DNA of 64,000 bases, taken from assembly GCA_009929375.1 (NCBI GenBank), contig SAAO01000021.1:1-64000 (forward strand), given 5' to 3'. Shown piece by piece: positions 43,082 to 51,697 of this stretch; the first letter of the stretch is position 1; every line of letters begins with the position of its first letter. A program made the position numbers and the translations under genes. The notes beneath the pieces were generated by a model. The model ran no database searches. It had not been told where the DNA came from and saw only the letters and a list, made by a program, of their open reading frames with translations. The stretch is from Bacteroidia bacterium. Its GTDB lineage: Bacteria > Bacteroidota > Bacteroidia > Bacteroidales > Paludibacteraceae.

Positions 43082-43777
43082 TCACACGCACAACTGCACT
43101 GTGGTGCAGGCTACTACTCCGGCTGTTTCGGTGCGCAGGCGACTGTCGCCCAAAGTGACAGGTACAAATCCTGCCTTCATGGCACTTTCAACTTCTTCTT
43201 TGCTGAAATCACCTTCAGGACCAATCAACAAAAGAATATCCTTTTGTCCTTTCAGTTCGGTGCTGAGTTGTTTTTTATCCTGTTCGTAGCAGTGCGCAAT
43301 GTAGCAATTTTCAGCTTTGGCATTTTTTAAAAACTGATCGAAAGGAGTGAGCGGATTCAAAACCGGGAAATAAGCTTTTTTCGATTGCTTGGCTGCCGAC
43401 ACAATAATTTTCTCCAAACGTTCGTCCTTTACATTTTTGCGTTCTGAAAAGCGGCACAGCAGCGGTGTTATTTCATCGATACCGATTTCAGTGGCCTTTT
43501 CAATAAACCATTCGATGCGCTCAATGTTTTTGGTGGGCGCAATAGCAATGTGTAGCCGGTAGTTGCGCTTTCCAAAGTTTTGTGTTGCTTTTATAATGCG
43601 GAATTCACAGCGTTTGTGGTGCGGAAGCGTAATTTCTGCTTCGTAATATCCGCCTTTTCCATCAATCACAATAATACTGTCGCCGGCCTGCAGGCGCAAA
43701 ACCTTTACCGCATGCTGCGATTCGTCTTCCGGAAGAATACAGGCAGTTGATATGTCGGGACAGTAGAATAAAGCCAT
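43082..43777 (-). CDS. rsmE: 16S rRNA (uracil-1498-N3)-methyltransferase
   Basis: SPOUT-class methyltransferase. The trefoil-knot signature LLIGPEGDFSKEEVESA and VTLGDSRLRTETAGVVA are intact, and the N-terminal RNA-binding part is normal (HAVKVLRLQAGDSIIVIDGKGGYYEAEI). Upstream lies an AT-rich inverted repeat (43806-43815 with 43839-43848, ATTTACCATT) in the gap to folD. Confidence 0.95.
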   Translation of the reverse strand: MALFYCPDISTACILPEDESQHAVKVLRLQAGDSIIVIDGKGGYYEAEITLPHHKRCEFRIIKATQNFGKRNYRLHIAIAPTKNIERIEWFIEKATEIGIDEITPLLCRFSERKNVKDERLEKIIVSAAKQSKKAYFPVLNPLTPFDQFLKNAKAENCYIAHCYEQDKKQLSTELKGQKDILLLIGPEGDFSKEEVESAMKAGFVPVTLGDSRLRTETAGVVACTTVQLCV

Positions 43778-43862
43778 TGGATCATTTACTATTTAGTTAT
43801 TTACTATTTACCATTTTAGTTAATGGTTTTAAATAGTAAATGGTAAATGCTATAATTGTAAA

Positions 43863-44792
43863 TTAATAGATTGCCCCTTTTGCAGCCAGCAGAGTGTTTT
43901 TTAGCAACGATATAATGGTCATTGGACCTACGCCACCGGGCACAGGAGTGATATATGAAGCTTTCGGAGCTACTTCGTCGAAAGCCACATCGCCTTTAAG
44001 TTTAAAGCCCGATTTTGTTTCGGTTGAAGGCACGCGGGTTGTACCCACATCGATAATCACAGCACCTTCTTTTACCATATCGCCTTTCAGAAACTCAGGT
44101 TGTCCGAGCGCGGCAATGATAATGTCGGCCTGCAGACATATTTCTTTCAGGTTTTTGGTGCGACTGTGACAAACGGTAACAGTAGCATCGCCCGGATAGC
44201 CTTTTTGCATCATAAGCGATGCTACAGGTTTTCCCACAATGTTGCTGCGACCAATTACCACACAGTTTTTACCGGCTGTGGGAATTTCGTAACGGCGAAG
44301 CAATTCGATAATTCCGGCAGGAGTGGCCGATACATAACAGGGCAGCCCAATGGACATGCGTCCCACATTGATAGGGTGGAAGCCATCCACATCTTTGCGG
44401 TAGTCAATAGCTTCGATTACTTTTTGCTCCGAAATGTGTTTGGGCAATGGAAGTTGTACAATGAAGCCATCAAGATCGGTGTTTTTGTTTAGTTCATCGA
44501 TTTTGGCCAGCAGTTCCTGTTCAGTCACATCGGCTTCAAAAGTGATTTTGGTAGAGGTGAACCCAACCTGTTCGCACGATTTTACTTTGTGAGCCACATA
44601 GGTTTCGCTTCCTCCATCGTGCCCCACGATAATCACAGCCAGGTGCGGACGTTTTTTACCGGCAGCTATCATTGCTTCTACTTCAGCTGCAATTTCTGTT
44701 TTTATCTGTTCCGAAATGGCTTTGCCATCGATTAGAACCCCTAAATCCCCTGAAGGGGACTTTGGTTTGGTGTTGTTATTTAAATCGATCAT
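43863..44792 (-). CDS. folD: Methylene-THF dehydrogenase/cyclohydrolase FolD
   Basis: Bifunctional one-carbon enzyme (5,10-methylene-THF to 10-formyl-THF). Core motifs: [10 protein letters not shown] with the catalytic lysine, [32 protein letters not shown], and [14 protein letters not shown] near the end. The N-terminus is odd: the usual enzyme begins at about [11 protein letters not shown], but here some 19 residues precede it ([19 protein letters not shown]), and the [11 protein letters not shown] part is encoded by a GC-rich palindromic repeat (44738-44759). The repeat therefore seems to have inserted in frame next to the start codon. Confidence 0.95.
   Translation of the reverse strand: MIDLNNNTKPKSPSGDLGVLIDGKAISEQIKTEIAAEVEAMIAAGKKRPHLAVIIVGHDGGSETYVAHKVKSCEQVGFTSTKITFEADVTEQELLAKIDELNKNTDLDGFIVQLPLPKHISEQKVIEAIDYRKDVDGFHPINVGRMSIGLPCYVSATPAGIIELLRRYEIPTAGKNCVVIGRSNIVGKPVASLMMQKGYPGDATVTVCHSRTKNLKEICLQADIIIAALGQPEFLKGDMVKEGAVIIDVGTTRVPSTETKSGFKLKGDVAFDEVAPKASYITPVPGGVGPMTIISLLKNTLLAAKGAIY
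44738..44759. repeat. 22-bp GC palindrome, copy 1 (inside folD)
   Basis: CCCCTAAATCCCCT followed by a GGGG arm: a diverged copy of the family whose core is CCCCCTAACCCCCT. It is translated as part of the FolD N-terminus and forms an inverted pair with copy 2. Confidence 0.75.
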
Positions 44793-44808
44793 TTTTATAA
44801 GTTTTATT

Positions 44809-44827
44809 CCCCTTTAGGGGTTAGGGG
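44809..44827. repeat. GC palindrome, copy 2 (between ffh and folD)
   Basis: CCCCTTTAGGGGTTAGGGG, in inverse orientation to copy 1. It ends three bases before the ffh stop codon. Confidence 0.75.
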
Positions 44828-44830
44828 TCC

Positions 44831-46150
44831 TTATCTTCTTTTTCCCATTTTCAGTTTTCCCTGCTGCATGGTTGCCATGCGCATCATTTTGCTTGTTTGC
44901 TCAAATTGTTTCAGCAATCGGTTTACTTCCACAATAGTGGTTCCGCTTCCTTTGGCAATACGGTTTTTGCGGCTTCCGTTCAGTATCGATGGATTTTCGC
45001 GTTCTTTCGGAGTCATTGAATGTATAATAGCTTCAATTCCTTTGAATGCATTTTCGTCAATATCCACATCTTTCAGCGCTTTGCCCATACCGGGAATCAT
45101 GGCTGCAAGGTCTTTGATATTACCCATTTTCTTGATCTGGGCAATCTGCGAAAGGAAGTCGTTGAAGTCGAACTGGTTTTTAGCAATCTTTTTCTGCAGG
45201 CGACGGGCTTCTTCTTCGTCGTATTGTTCCTGAGCACGTTCCACCAACGATACGATATCACCCATGCCGAGAATACGGTCGGCCATACGTTCAGGATAGA
45301 ATACGTCGAGCGCATCCATTTTTTCGCCGGTACCCACAAACTTAATTGGTTTGTTTACCACCGAGCGAATCGAGAGAGCCGCACCACCACGTGTATCACC
45401 ATCGAGTTTTGTCAGAATTACACCGTCGAAGTCGAGACGGTCGTTGAATTCCTTGGCAGTGTTTACTGCATCCTGTCCGGTCATTGAGTCGACCACAAAC
45501 AAAATTTCCTGTGGCTGAATGGCTTTTTTGATGGCTGCAATTTCGGTCATCATCATTTCGTCAACAGCCAAACGTCCTGCTGTATCCACAATCACCACAT
45601 CGTGACCAAATTCTTTGGCATGTTTGATGGCTGCTTGTGCAATAGCTACAGGGTTTTTGCTTTCGGGCTGCGAAAATACAGGTACACCAAGTTGTTCGCC
45701 AAGTACTTTCAACTGTTCGATGGCTGCAGGACGATATACGTCGCAGGCTACCAGTAATGGTTTTTTACCACGTTTGTTTTTGAGCAGGTTGGCCAGTTTA
45801 CCCGAGAATGTGGTTTTACCCGAACCCTGTAGACCTGACATTAAAATTACTGCCGGACTGCCTTTGAGGTTGATGTCCACGCTCTGACCACCCATAAGCA
45901 TAGCCAGTTCGTCGTGCACAATTTTTACCATCAACTGTTGCGGTTTCAGGGCAGTAAGCACATTTTGTCCAATGGCCTTGTCTTTTACAGTATCGGTAAA
46001 TGTTTTGGCTGTTTTGTAGTTTACGTCGGCATCCAAAAGGGCTTTTCGCACATCTTTCAGGGTTTCGGCCACATTGATTTCGGTGATTTTACCTTCACCT
46101 TTCAGTATTTTAAACGACCTCTCAAGTCTTTCGCTTAATGATTCGAACAT
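44831..46150 (-). CDS. ffh: Signal recognition particle protein Ffh
   Basis: GTPase that binds signal sequences with 4.5S RNA. N domain at the start (MFESLSERLERSFKILKG), G1 GLQGSGKTTFSGKLA, DTAGRL, TKLDGD, and a C-terminal methionine-rich M domain (MTPKERENPSILNGSRKNRIAKGSG, MMRMATMQQGKLKMGKRR). Start placed at MFESLS (46150). The open frame goes on to 46192, but that 5' part comes from a palindromic repeat and is not conserved. Confidence 0.97.
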   Translation of the reverse strand: MFESLSERLERSFKILKGEGKITEINVAETLKDVRKALLDADVNYKTAKTFTDTVKDKAIGQNVLTALKPQQLMVKIVHDELAMLMGGQSVDINLKGSPAVILMSGLQGSGKTTFSGKLANLLKNKRGKKPLLVACDVYRPAAIEQLKVLGEQLGVPVFSQPESKNPVAIAQAAIKHAKEFGHDVVIVDTAGRLAVDEMMMTEIAAIKKAIQPQEILFVVDSMTGQDAVNTAKEFNDRLDFDGVILTKLDGDTRGGAALSIRSVVNKPIKFVGTGEKMDALDVFYPERMADRILGMGDIVSLVERAQEQYDEEEARRLQKKIAKNQFDFNDFLSQIAQIKKMGNIKDLAAMIPGMGKALKDVDIDENAFKGIEAIIHSMTPKERENPSILNGSRKNRIAKGSGTTIVEVNRLLKQFEQTSKMMRMATMQQGKLKMGKRR

Positions 46151-46163
46151 AATGGTAGAATAA

Positions 46164-46180
46164 CCCCTGCCCGTGAGGGG
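46164..46180. repeat. GC palindrome, variant copy before ffh
   Basis: CCCCTGCCCGTGAGGGG sits 13 bp upstream of the ffh start. It keeps the CCCCT...AGGGG frame but the middle differs from the main family. Confidence 0.45.
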
Positions 46181-46302
46181 AATAACATGCATTAATGATT
46201 AAAAAAACTCCTCAGGGCTAAGGAATTTCAACGGATTGCAAAAGTACAAAAAAATAAAGAAAATGCCAACGGCAAAGAATACAGAATATGTTTAAAAATG
46301 AA

Positions 46303-46340
46303 AAACCCGTTGAACAGAATTTGTTTCGTTCAACGGGTTT
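46303..46340 (-). terminator. Terminator behind fabH
   Basis: Perfect 13-bp stem (46303-46315 with 46328-46340, AAACCCGTTGAAC) followed on the - strand by a T-rich stretch. It lies 23 bp past the fabH stop. Confidence 0.85.
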
Positions 46341-46363
46341 AATTTCAGTATATTATTGAGTGC

Positions 46364-47353
46364 TTAATATCCCCATTTCAGCCAGAGTGCGCCCCAGTTG
46401 AAGCCTGCTCCGAAAGCAGTAAGGATAATGTTGTCGCCTTTTTTGAATTTATTCTGTGCTTCCCACATACCCAGAGGAATGCTGGCAGCCGATGTGTTAC
46501 CAAAATGGTCGATGTTGATAACTACTTTGTCGTAATCCACACCGGTACGGTTTACCACAGCATCGATAATGCGCAGATTTGCCTGATGAGGTACAAGCCA
46601 TGCAATGTCTTCGCCCTTGAGACCGTTTTTGTCCATCAAGTCGCCCGAAGCTCCGGCCATGTTGGTAACCGCATGTTTAAATACGGCCTGACCTTCCTGA
46701 TATACATAATGATCGGCTGTATTTACGGTTTCTGCAGAAGCAGGATTAGCTGAACCTCCGGCACGAAGAATAAGATGTTTTGCTCCAATACCATCAGTAT
46801 ACAGCAGCGAATCCATTACTCCGAGTTCTTCGGTTGTTGGTTCAACCAGTACAACTCCGGCTCCATCGCCAAACAGAGGTGCTGTGGTGCGGTCGTTGTA
46901 GTTGGTAATCGACGACATTTTTTCAGCTCCGAAAACCAGAACTTTTTTATATTTTCCTGATTCAATGAAACTTGCTGCTGTTTGCAGTGCAACAATGAAG
47001 CCTGCACAGGCAGCCTGAATATCGAATGCGAGTGAGTTTTTTATACCCAGTCGTTCGGCGGTCATGGATGCACACGAAGGGAAAACATGATCCGGAGTGG
47101 TGGTGGCCATTATTATCAGGTCGATTTCTTCAGCTTTCGTTCCTGTCTTTGCAAACAGTTCTTCGCCAGCCTTGGCAGCCATATATGAGGTTCCTGTATT
47201 GGGTTCTTTCAGAATTCGGCGTTCTTTGATTCCAACACGTGTGGTGATCCACTCATCGCTGGTGTCCATCATTGTGCTCAGTTCCTGGTTGTTGAGTATG
47301 TATTCGGGAACAAAGCCTCCAATGCCTGTGATTACTGCATGAATTTTTGACAT
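46364..47353 (-). CDS. fabH: Beta-ketoacyl-ACP synthase III
   Basis: Condenses acetyl-CoA (or another primer) with malonyl-ACP to start fatty acid synthesis. The triad is complete: C116 in DIQAACAGF, H256 in VPHQANLRI and N286 in FGNTSAASIP. The gene belongs to the yceD-rpmF-fabH group; plsX, often between rpmF and fabH, is absent. About 100 bp separate it from rpmF. Confidence 0.96.
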   Translation of the reverse strand: MSKIHAVITGIGGFVPEYILNNQELSTMMDTSDEWITTRVGIKERRILKEPNTGTSYMAAKAGEELFAKTGTKAEEIDLIIMATTTPDHVFPSCASMTAERLGIKNSLAFDIQAACAGFIVALQTAASFIESGKYKKVLVFGAEKMSSITNYNDRTTAPLFGDGAGVVLVEPTTEELGVMDSLLYTDGIGAKHLILRAGGSANPASAETVNTADHYVYQEGQAVFKHAVTNMAGASGDLMDKNGLKGEDIAWLVPHQANLRIIDAVVNRTGVDYDKVVINIDHFGNTSAASIPLGMWEAQNKFKKGDNIILTAFGAGFNWGALWLKWGY

Positions 47354-47453
47354 AATTGGTTTGTTTTGTGTATAAAAAAATTTAGCCCAAAGTTGCTACA
47401 CTCAGGGCTTAAAACAAATTTGTATTAAGATGCATAAAACCTACGACCTGTTG

Positions 47454-47639
47454 TTAAACAGTTGCAAGTTTTTCGATTGCTAATTTACCTCTGTAGTAGC
47501 CACATTCACCGCAAACAGTGTGATAAATATGAGCAGCGCCGCAGTTAGAGCAGATAGCCAAAGTAGGAGCTTCAGCTTTGTAGTGAGTTCTTCTCTTAGC
47601 TGTACGGGTTTTCGAATGTTTTCTCTTAGGATGTGCCAT
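47454..47639 (-). CDS. rpmF: 50S ribosomal protein L32
   Basis: 61 residues: basic N-terminus MAHPKRKHSKTRTAKRRTH and a zinc-ribbon with CSNCG and CGECG. Fourteen bases behind yceD, in the usual order for bacteria. Confidence 0.97.
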   Translation of the reverse strand: MAHPKRKHSKTRTAKRRTHYKAEAPTLAICSNCGAAHIYHTVCGECGYYRGKLAIEKLATV

Positions 47640-47653
47640 TTTTCTTTGTTAAT

Positions 47654-48217
47654 TTAATTGTTGTCTAATATATTTTGCAGTCCCTCCCATCTCGGGTCTA
47701 TCGGGCTGTCGTCGATTTCAATATCTTCGTCATCAAGTTCAACATCAACTTCATCGTCGTCTTTAGAACGCGTAATGTGACGTTTTAGTTTAGTGACCAT
47801 TGTTTTATTGCATTCGCCCGGAGCATGTACATGCTTGAGGGGAATGTTCAGAAGAATGAATTCGTACAGAAACCAGGCTACATTAATAGCTCCTTCGGAT
47901 TCGGGTACAATTACAATTTCATCTTCTTCGGAAAATTTGTTGCCAAATTTCACCTGTAGTTTTTCCTTATAGCTGATGGGCTGCTCCATGTCGTCGAGAC
48001 AACGGTCGCAGGGAATCAGTACTGTGCCTTCGAGTACGAATTCGATTTCGAAAGCCTGATTCTTTTTACGGGCTGTTACGACGGCTTTTACACTGCCTTT
48101 TTGTACTTCAGGACTGTCTATTTTTTTGAAATAGTCATTGTCCAACAAGTATTCCGAAACACGAGGTTCGTTATTTAAGTCTTTTAAAACGACATTGTAT
48201 AGCCCGAATTTAGACAT
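47654..48217 (-). CDS. yceD: YceD/DUF177 family protein
   Basis: Cytoplasmic protein of the YceD (DUF177) family, linked to 23S rRNA and ribosome assembly and nearly always next to rpmF. The key stretch is VLIPCDRCLDDMEQPISYKEKLQVKFG, with the paired cysteines. The C-terminal 35 residues are very acidic (SKDDDEVDVELDDEDIEIDD). Confidence 0.9.
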   Translation of the reverse strand: MSKFGLYNVVLKDLNNEPRVSEYLLDNDYFKKIDSPEVQKGSVKAVVTARKKNQAFEIEFVLEGTVLIPCDRCLDDMEQPISYKEKLQVKFGNKFSEEDEIVIVPESEGAINVAWFLYEFILLNIPLKHVHAPGECNKTMVTKLKRHITRSKDDDEVDVELDDEDIEIDDSPIDPRWEGLQNILDNN

Positions 48218-48389
48218 AGTTCAGCTTTTATTAAAAACCGTGCAAAGGTACAAAAAATGCTCTTAATACAAAACACTTTAGATTTATTATTTATGAAAAA
48301 TAAATCTTTAGAATTTAAAATGTACTAATCAGCAGCTTTAGTGTTGCTTTCATCCGGTTGTTTTTTTTATAGTTTATTGATATGAAGTA

Positions 48390-49544
48390 TTACATTTTCA
48401 GAATGATACGGAAAGTAGTTCCAACATTTATTTCGGATGATTTTACGAAAATCTTACCCTGATGATATTCTTCAATAATTCGTTTTACAAGCGAAAGCCC
48501 GAGTCCCCAACCCCGTTTTTTAGTGGTAAATCCGGGCGAAAAAATTGTTTTGAATTTGTTTTTTTCAATGCCTTTTCCATTATCGGTCACATCAATCACA
48601 ATGTCTTTTTCTTTTTGGCTGACTTCGATGTCGATTTTTCCGATTCCATCCATTGCATCAATAGCATTTTTACACAGGTTTTCAATTACCCATTCGAAAA
48701 GTGGTACATTCAGTTTTACAAACAAAGGATTTTCATCCTCGAAATGACAATTGATAGCCACTTTTTGCGATGTGCGGTTGGTCATGTATTGCACAGCATT
48801 TTGCATGGTGTCGTTCAGACTGACCAATTGAAGGTCGGGTGCTGAGCCGATTTTCGAAAACCTTTCGGCAATGATGCGCAATCGGTTTACATCTTTGGCC
48901 ATTTCGCCAATCATTTTATCTTCCTCGTGACGCGCTTTCAGCAGGTCGACCCAGGCAAGCAACGACGAAATGGGTGTCCCTAACTGATGTGCTGTTTCCT
49001 TCGATAAGCCCACCCAAACACGGTTTTGTTCAGCTTTTTTTGTGCCCGAAAAAGCAAAAAATGCAATCAGCAAAAACACTATAATGACTCCAAACTGAAT
49101 GTAGGGGAAGTAATAAAGTTGTTTCAGAAGCAACGAGTCGTCGTAATAAATATATTGTGAGGTATCTCCAAGGTCAATTTCAATGGCTTTGTGTTTGCTT
49201 TTCAGACGTGCAATTTCTTTTTTGTAAAAAGCTTCGTCTGCGTTGTTGGGAATTTTCAGATTACGTGAATCGAGCAACTGTTCGTTTTCATCCACAATGA
49301 TAACCGGGATGGTGGTATTGTCTTCGATAATGCTGAGAGTGAACTCAATATTGCTGTCCTCTGCAGACATTAACTGCCGTGTAGCTTCGGCCCAGATTTC
49401 AATTTTCTTTTGCTCTTCCTTCGATAGTGCCGTTGCCAGCCGGTTGGTGAAAAGCGTCGATGCAATCATAATGGCAGCTCCCACTACAATGAAAACGGTT
49501 TTAAAATGCCGTGAAAGCTCGTATAGTTTATTCAGATTGATCAT
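48390..49544 (-). CDS. Orphan membrane sensor histidine kinase
   Basis: Two transmembrane helices (about 15-33 and 148-165) enclose a periplasmic sensor of about 110 residues. The kinase part has H-box SKETAHQLGTPISSLL (H186), N-box ENLCKNAIDAM, G1 DNGKGIE, and G2 GWGLGLSLVKRIIEEYHQG. No HAMP domain is obvious. The H-box form HQLGTP is typical of a Bacteroidota group. No response regulator is adjacent, so the partner is elsewhere. It is divergent from era. Confidence 0.9.
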   Translation of the reverse strand: MINLNKLYELSRHFKTVFIVVGAAIMIASTLFTNRLATALSKEEQKKIEIWAEATRQLMSAEDSNIEFTLSIIEDNTTIPVIIVDENEQLLDSRNLKIPNNADEAFYKKEIARLKSKHKAIEIDLGDTSQYIYYDDSLLLKQLYYFPYIQFGVIIVFLLIAFFAFSGTKKAEQNRVWVGLSKETAHQLGTPISSLLAWVDLLKARHEEDKMIGEMAKDVNRLRIIAERFSKIGSAPDLQLVSLNDTMQNAVQYMTNRTSQKVAINCHFEDENPLFVKLNVPLFEWVIENLCKNAIDAMDGIGKIDIEVSQKEKDIVIDVTDNGKGIEKNKFKTIFSPGFTTKKRGWGLGLSLVKRIIEEYHQGKIFVKSSEINVGTTFRIILKM

Positions 49545-49633
49545 GAAGAATATGTTTAATCAATAATTCCTTAGTGTATTGTTGAAGACATTTGCGTTCA
49601 AAAATAGTAAAAAAAGCAGATATTTCTCAGAAA

Positions 49634-49664
49634 TTTAGCATCTGCTTTATTTATTGTATCTTTG
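49634..49664 (+). promoter_or_regulatory. Promoter of era
   Basis: TTTA (49634-49637, one base off TTTG), a 19-bp spacer, and TATCTTTG (49657-49664). It would give a leader of about 65 bases. Confidence 0.55.
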
Positions 49665-49734
49665 CATGTTGTTCGAAATGCGATAAAAATACAATCCGTT
49701 TCTACATATTATTCTTTCAAAGATTTCAAAAAAG

Positions 49735-50616
49735 ATGCATAAATCAGGTTTTGTAAATATCGTAGGGAATCCCAACGTGGGAAAATCGACCCTTATGAAT
49801 GCGCTTGTGGGTGAGCGTATTTCTATTATCACATCCAAAGCACAGACTACCCGTCACCGCATTCTTGGTATAGTAAACGGCGACGATTTCCAAATCGTAT
49901 ATTCCGATACGCCGGGTGTGCTGAAACCGAACTATCGTTTGCAGGAATCTATGCTGAACTTTTCGCGCTCGGCACTGAGCGATGCTGACGTATTGCTTTA
50001 TGTGACTGATGTGTTTGATTCGTATGAAAAGAACGAAGATTTTGTGGAAAAGGTAAATCTGAACCCGGCTCCGCTGATTCTGATTATCAACAAAATTGAT
50101 TTGATTGATCAGGCACGCCTTGAGGAACTTGTAGAGAAATGGAAAACATTGGTTCCACGTGCTGAGATTTATCCGGTTTCGGCTCTCGAAAAATTCAATG
50201 TGGATGCTCTTTTCAACCGTATTAAAGACCTTTTGCCTGAATCACCTCCGTTTTTCGAGAAAGATCAGCTGACCGACAAATCGGAGCGCTTTTTCGTGAC
50301 CGAAATTATTCGTGAAAAGATTTTGCTGAACTACGATAAGGAAATTCCGTATTCGGTAGAGGTGGTTGTGGAGCAATTCAAGGAAGAAGGTAACCTCATC
50401 AGAATTAATGCGGTGATTAACGTAGAACGTGATTCGCAAAAGGGAATCATTATTGGTCATGGCGGAAAATCGCTTAAAAAAGTCGGCACCGAAGCCCGCA
50501 AGGATATGGAAGTGTTTTTCGAAAAGAAGATTTTCCTTGAGTTGTATGTGAAGGTGGAAAAAGACTGGCGCAACAAAGATACTAAACTACGCGGGTTCGG
50601 GTACAAGTTGGATTAG
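49735..50616 (+). CDS. era: GTPase Era
   Basis: Ribosome-associated GTPase for 30S maturation. G1 GNPNVGKST (11-19), G3 DTPG, G4 NKID, G5 SAL, then a C-terminal KH domain with GIIIGHGGKSLKKVGTEARKDME. Normal length of 293. Confidence 0.97.
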   Translation: MHKSGFVNIVGNPNVGKSTLMNALVGERISIITSKAQTTRHRILGIVNGDDFQIVYSDTPGVLKPNYRLQESMLNFSRSALSDADVLLYVTDVFDSYEKNEDFVEKVNLNPAPLILIINKIDLIDQARLEELVEKWKTLVPRAEIYPVSALEKFNVDALFNRIKDLLPESPPFFEKDQLTDKSERFFVTEIIREKILLNYDKEIPYSVEVVVEQFKEEGNLIRINAVINVERDSQKGIIIGHGGKSLKKVGTEARKDMEVFFEKKIFLELYVKVEKDWRNKDTKLRGFGYKLD

Positions 50617-50705
50617 TGGCTGGCTGATTCGTTAATTAGGTAGTTCGTTGATTGGAGAGTAAACTCTTAAACTGAAAAAATGTCCACTTTGGTGGATTGT
50701 AAATA

Positions 50706-50745
50706 AAAAAATCCCTGTGTCTCAATCAAGACCTAGGGATTTTTT
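50706..50745. terminator. Bidirectional terminator between era and the GntR gene
   Basis: AAAAAATCCCT (50706-50716) pairs with AGGGATTTTTT (50735-50745), with an inner GTCT/AGAC stem. There are T runs on both strands, and two convergent genes end beside it. Confidence 0.85.
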
Positions 50746-50766
50746 TTATTTATGTGGACATGTAAA

Positions 50767-51474
50767 TTATTTTGCCAGTTTCAGTTTTGCAAAATCCACC
50801 ACGCCCTGTAAGTGTTTTGCCATGATTGCAGCAGCACGGTCGGCATCGCGGTCTTTAATGGCATTCAGCATTTCTTCGTGCTCACTAATCACCAACGGAT
50901 TTGGTGCACAAATGCGGTCTTTTTGATAAACGCTTAAAATGTCGGGTATAATAATCATTAACATGGCCTTGAAAACCGGATTGTGCGAGGCTTCGGCTAT
51001 CGCACGGTGAAAAGCAAAGTCGTGGCTTACACGGTCGGGTGTGTCGAAGTTTTGTACTAAATTTTCGTGTGCTTTTTCCAGATTTTTGATATCCTCATTG
51101 TTCCAGCGCTCAGCACATAGTCTGATGGTGTTTACTTCAAGAATGAAGCGCGATTCCACAAGCGAATAAAAGTCATAATCCTGAAGGTTAAGCACGTCGC
51201 CAATCAGTCCGTCGAGCGTGTTTATGTCCAGTCCGTTTATCACCGAACCACTTTGAGGCAGGGTTTTAATAATGCCATAAAACTCCAGTTTGTGCAATGC
51301 TTCGCGCACCTGAGCACGTCCCACACCAAAGTCGAGTGCCATTTTTCGCTCTGCGGGAAGTCTGTCGCCCGGTTTCAATATACCGTTACTGATCATTTCC
51401 TTTATTTTCGAAATGACAACTTCTTCGTTCTTTCCGTATTTTATATTTTCTGATTGTAACGTAATGTCCTTCAT
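50767..51474 (-). CDS. FadR/PdhR-subfamily GntR regulator
   Basis: DNA-binding regulator with an N-terminal winged helix (about 12-78: ISNGILKPGDRLPAERKMALDFGVGRAQVREALHKLEFYGII) and a helical FCD ligand domain (about 95-230), with metal-type His/Asp residues such as DFAFHRAIAEASHNP. The family includes PdhR and LldR, which answer to pyruvate, lactate or sugar acids. It is divergent from the 2-oxoacid dehydrogenase E2 gene, with two palindromes between. It most likely controls the whole cluster to 63.5 kb. Confidence 0.92.
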   Translation of the reverse strand: MKDITLQSENIKYGKNEEVVISKIKEMISNGILKPGDRLPAERKMALDFGVGRAQVREALHKLEFYGIIKTLPQSGSVINGLDINTLDGLIGDVLNLQDYDFYSLVESRFILEVNTIRLCAERWNNEDIKNLEKAHENLVQNFDTPDRVSHDFAFHRAIAEASHNPVFKAMLMIIIPDILSVYQKDRICAPNPLVISEHEEMLNAIKDRDADRAAAIMAKHLQGVVDFAKLKLAK

Positions 51475-51512
51475 CGAAATGCTATCTCTTATTTGTTTTC
51501 CGAAATCGGGAA

Positions 51513-51546
51513 CAAAGATAATCCTAAATTTTTAAACTTGTACAAA
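51513..51546 (-). promoter_or_regulatory. Candidate promoter of the GntR gene
   Basis: On the - strand: TTTG (51543-51546), a 22-bp spacer, and TATCTTTG (51513-51520). The -7 is perfect, and the spacer is at the long end. Confidence 0.5.
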
Positions 51547-51622
51547 AAGTGATCTTTTGAGACTGAATCAAAAACAAAAGATTTTATATCAAAATATACA
51601 TCTCCTGCGATTTTTAATGCTG

Positions 51623-51630
51623 TATTTTTG
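51623..51630 (+). promoter_or_regulatory. Candidate -7 box of the dehydrogenase operon
   Basis: TATTTTTG fits TAnnTTTG and puts the transcript start near 51637, just before two palindromes. No -33 TTTG is seen. Confidence 0.5.
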
Positions 51631-51646
51631 TTTCGTGAAATTAAGA

Positions 51647-51661
51647 TTACCATCGTGGTAA
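51647..51661. promoter_or_regulatory. Candidate GntR operator 1
   Basis: TTACCAtcgTGGTAA: perfect 6-bp arms around three bases, about ten bases past the expected start of transcription. GntR/FadR sites are short palindromes of GT..AC type; here the arms read in the opposite sense (ACCA..TGGT), so the match to the family is only in form. Confidence 0.4.
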
Positions 51662-51671
51662 GTATTGTTAA

Positions 51672-51688
51672 TTTTGATCTAATCAAAA
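51672..51688. promoter_or_regulatory. Candidate operator 2 next to the E2 start
   Basis: TTTTGATctaATCAAAA: perfect 7-bp arms, ending 9 bases before the E2 ATG. It could bind the GntR protein or form a leader hairpin over the ribosome site. Confidence 0.4.
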
Positions 51689-51697
51689 ATCATATAA

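Noticed and set aside
46151-46192. N-terminal extension of Ffh
   Set aside because: It comes from a palindromic spacer repeat, and conserved Ffh proteins begin at MFESLSERL.
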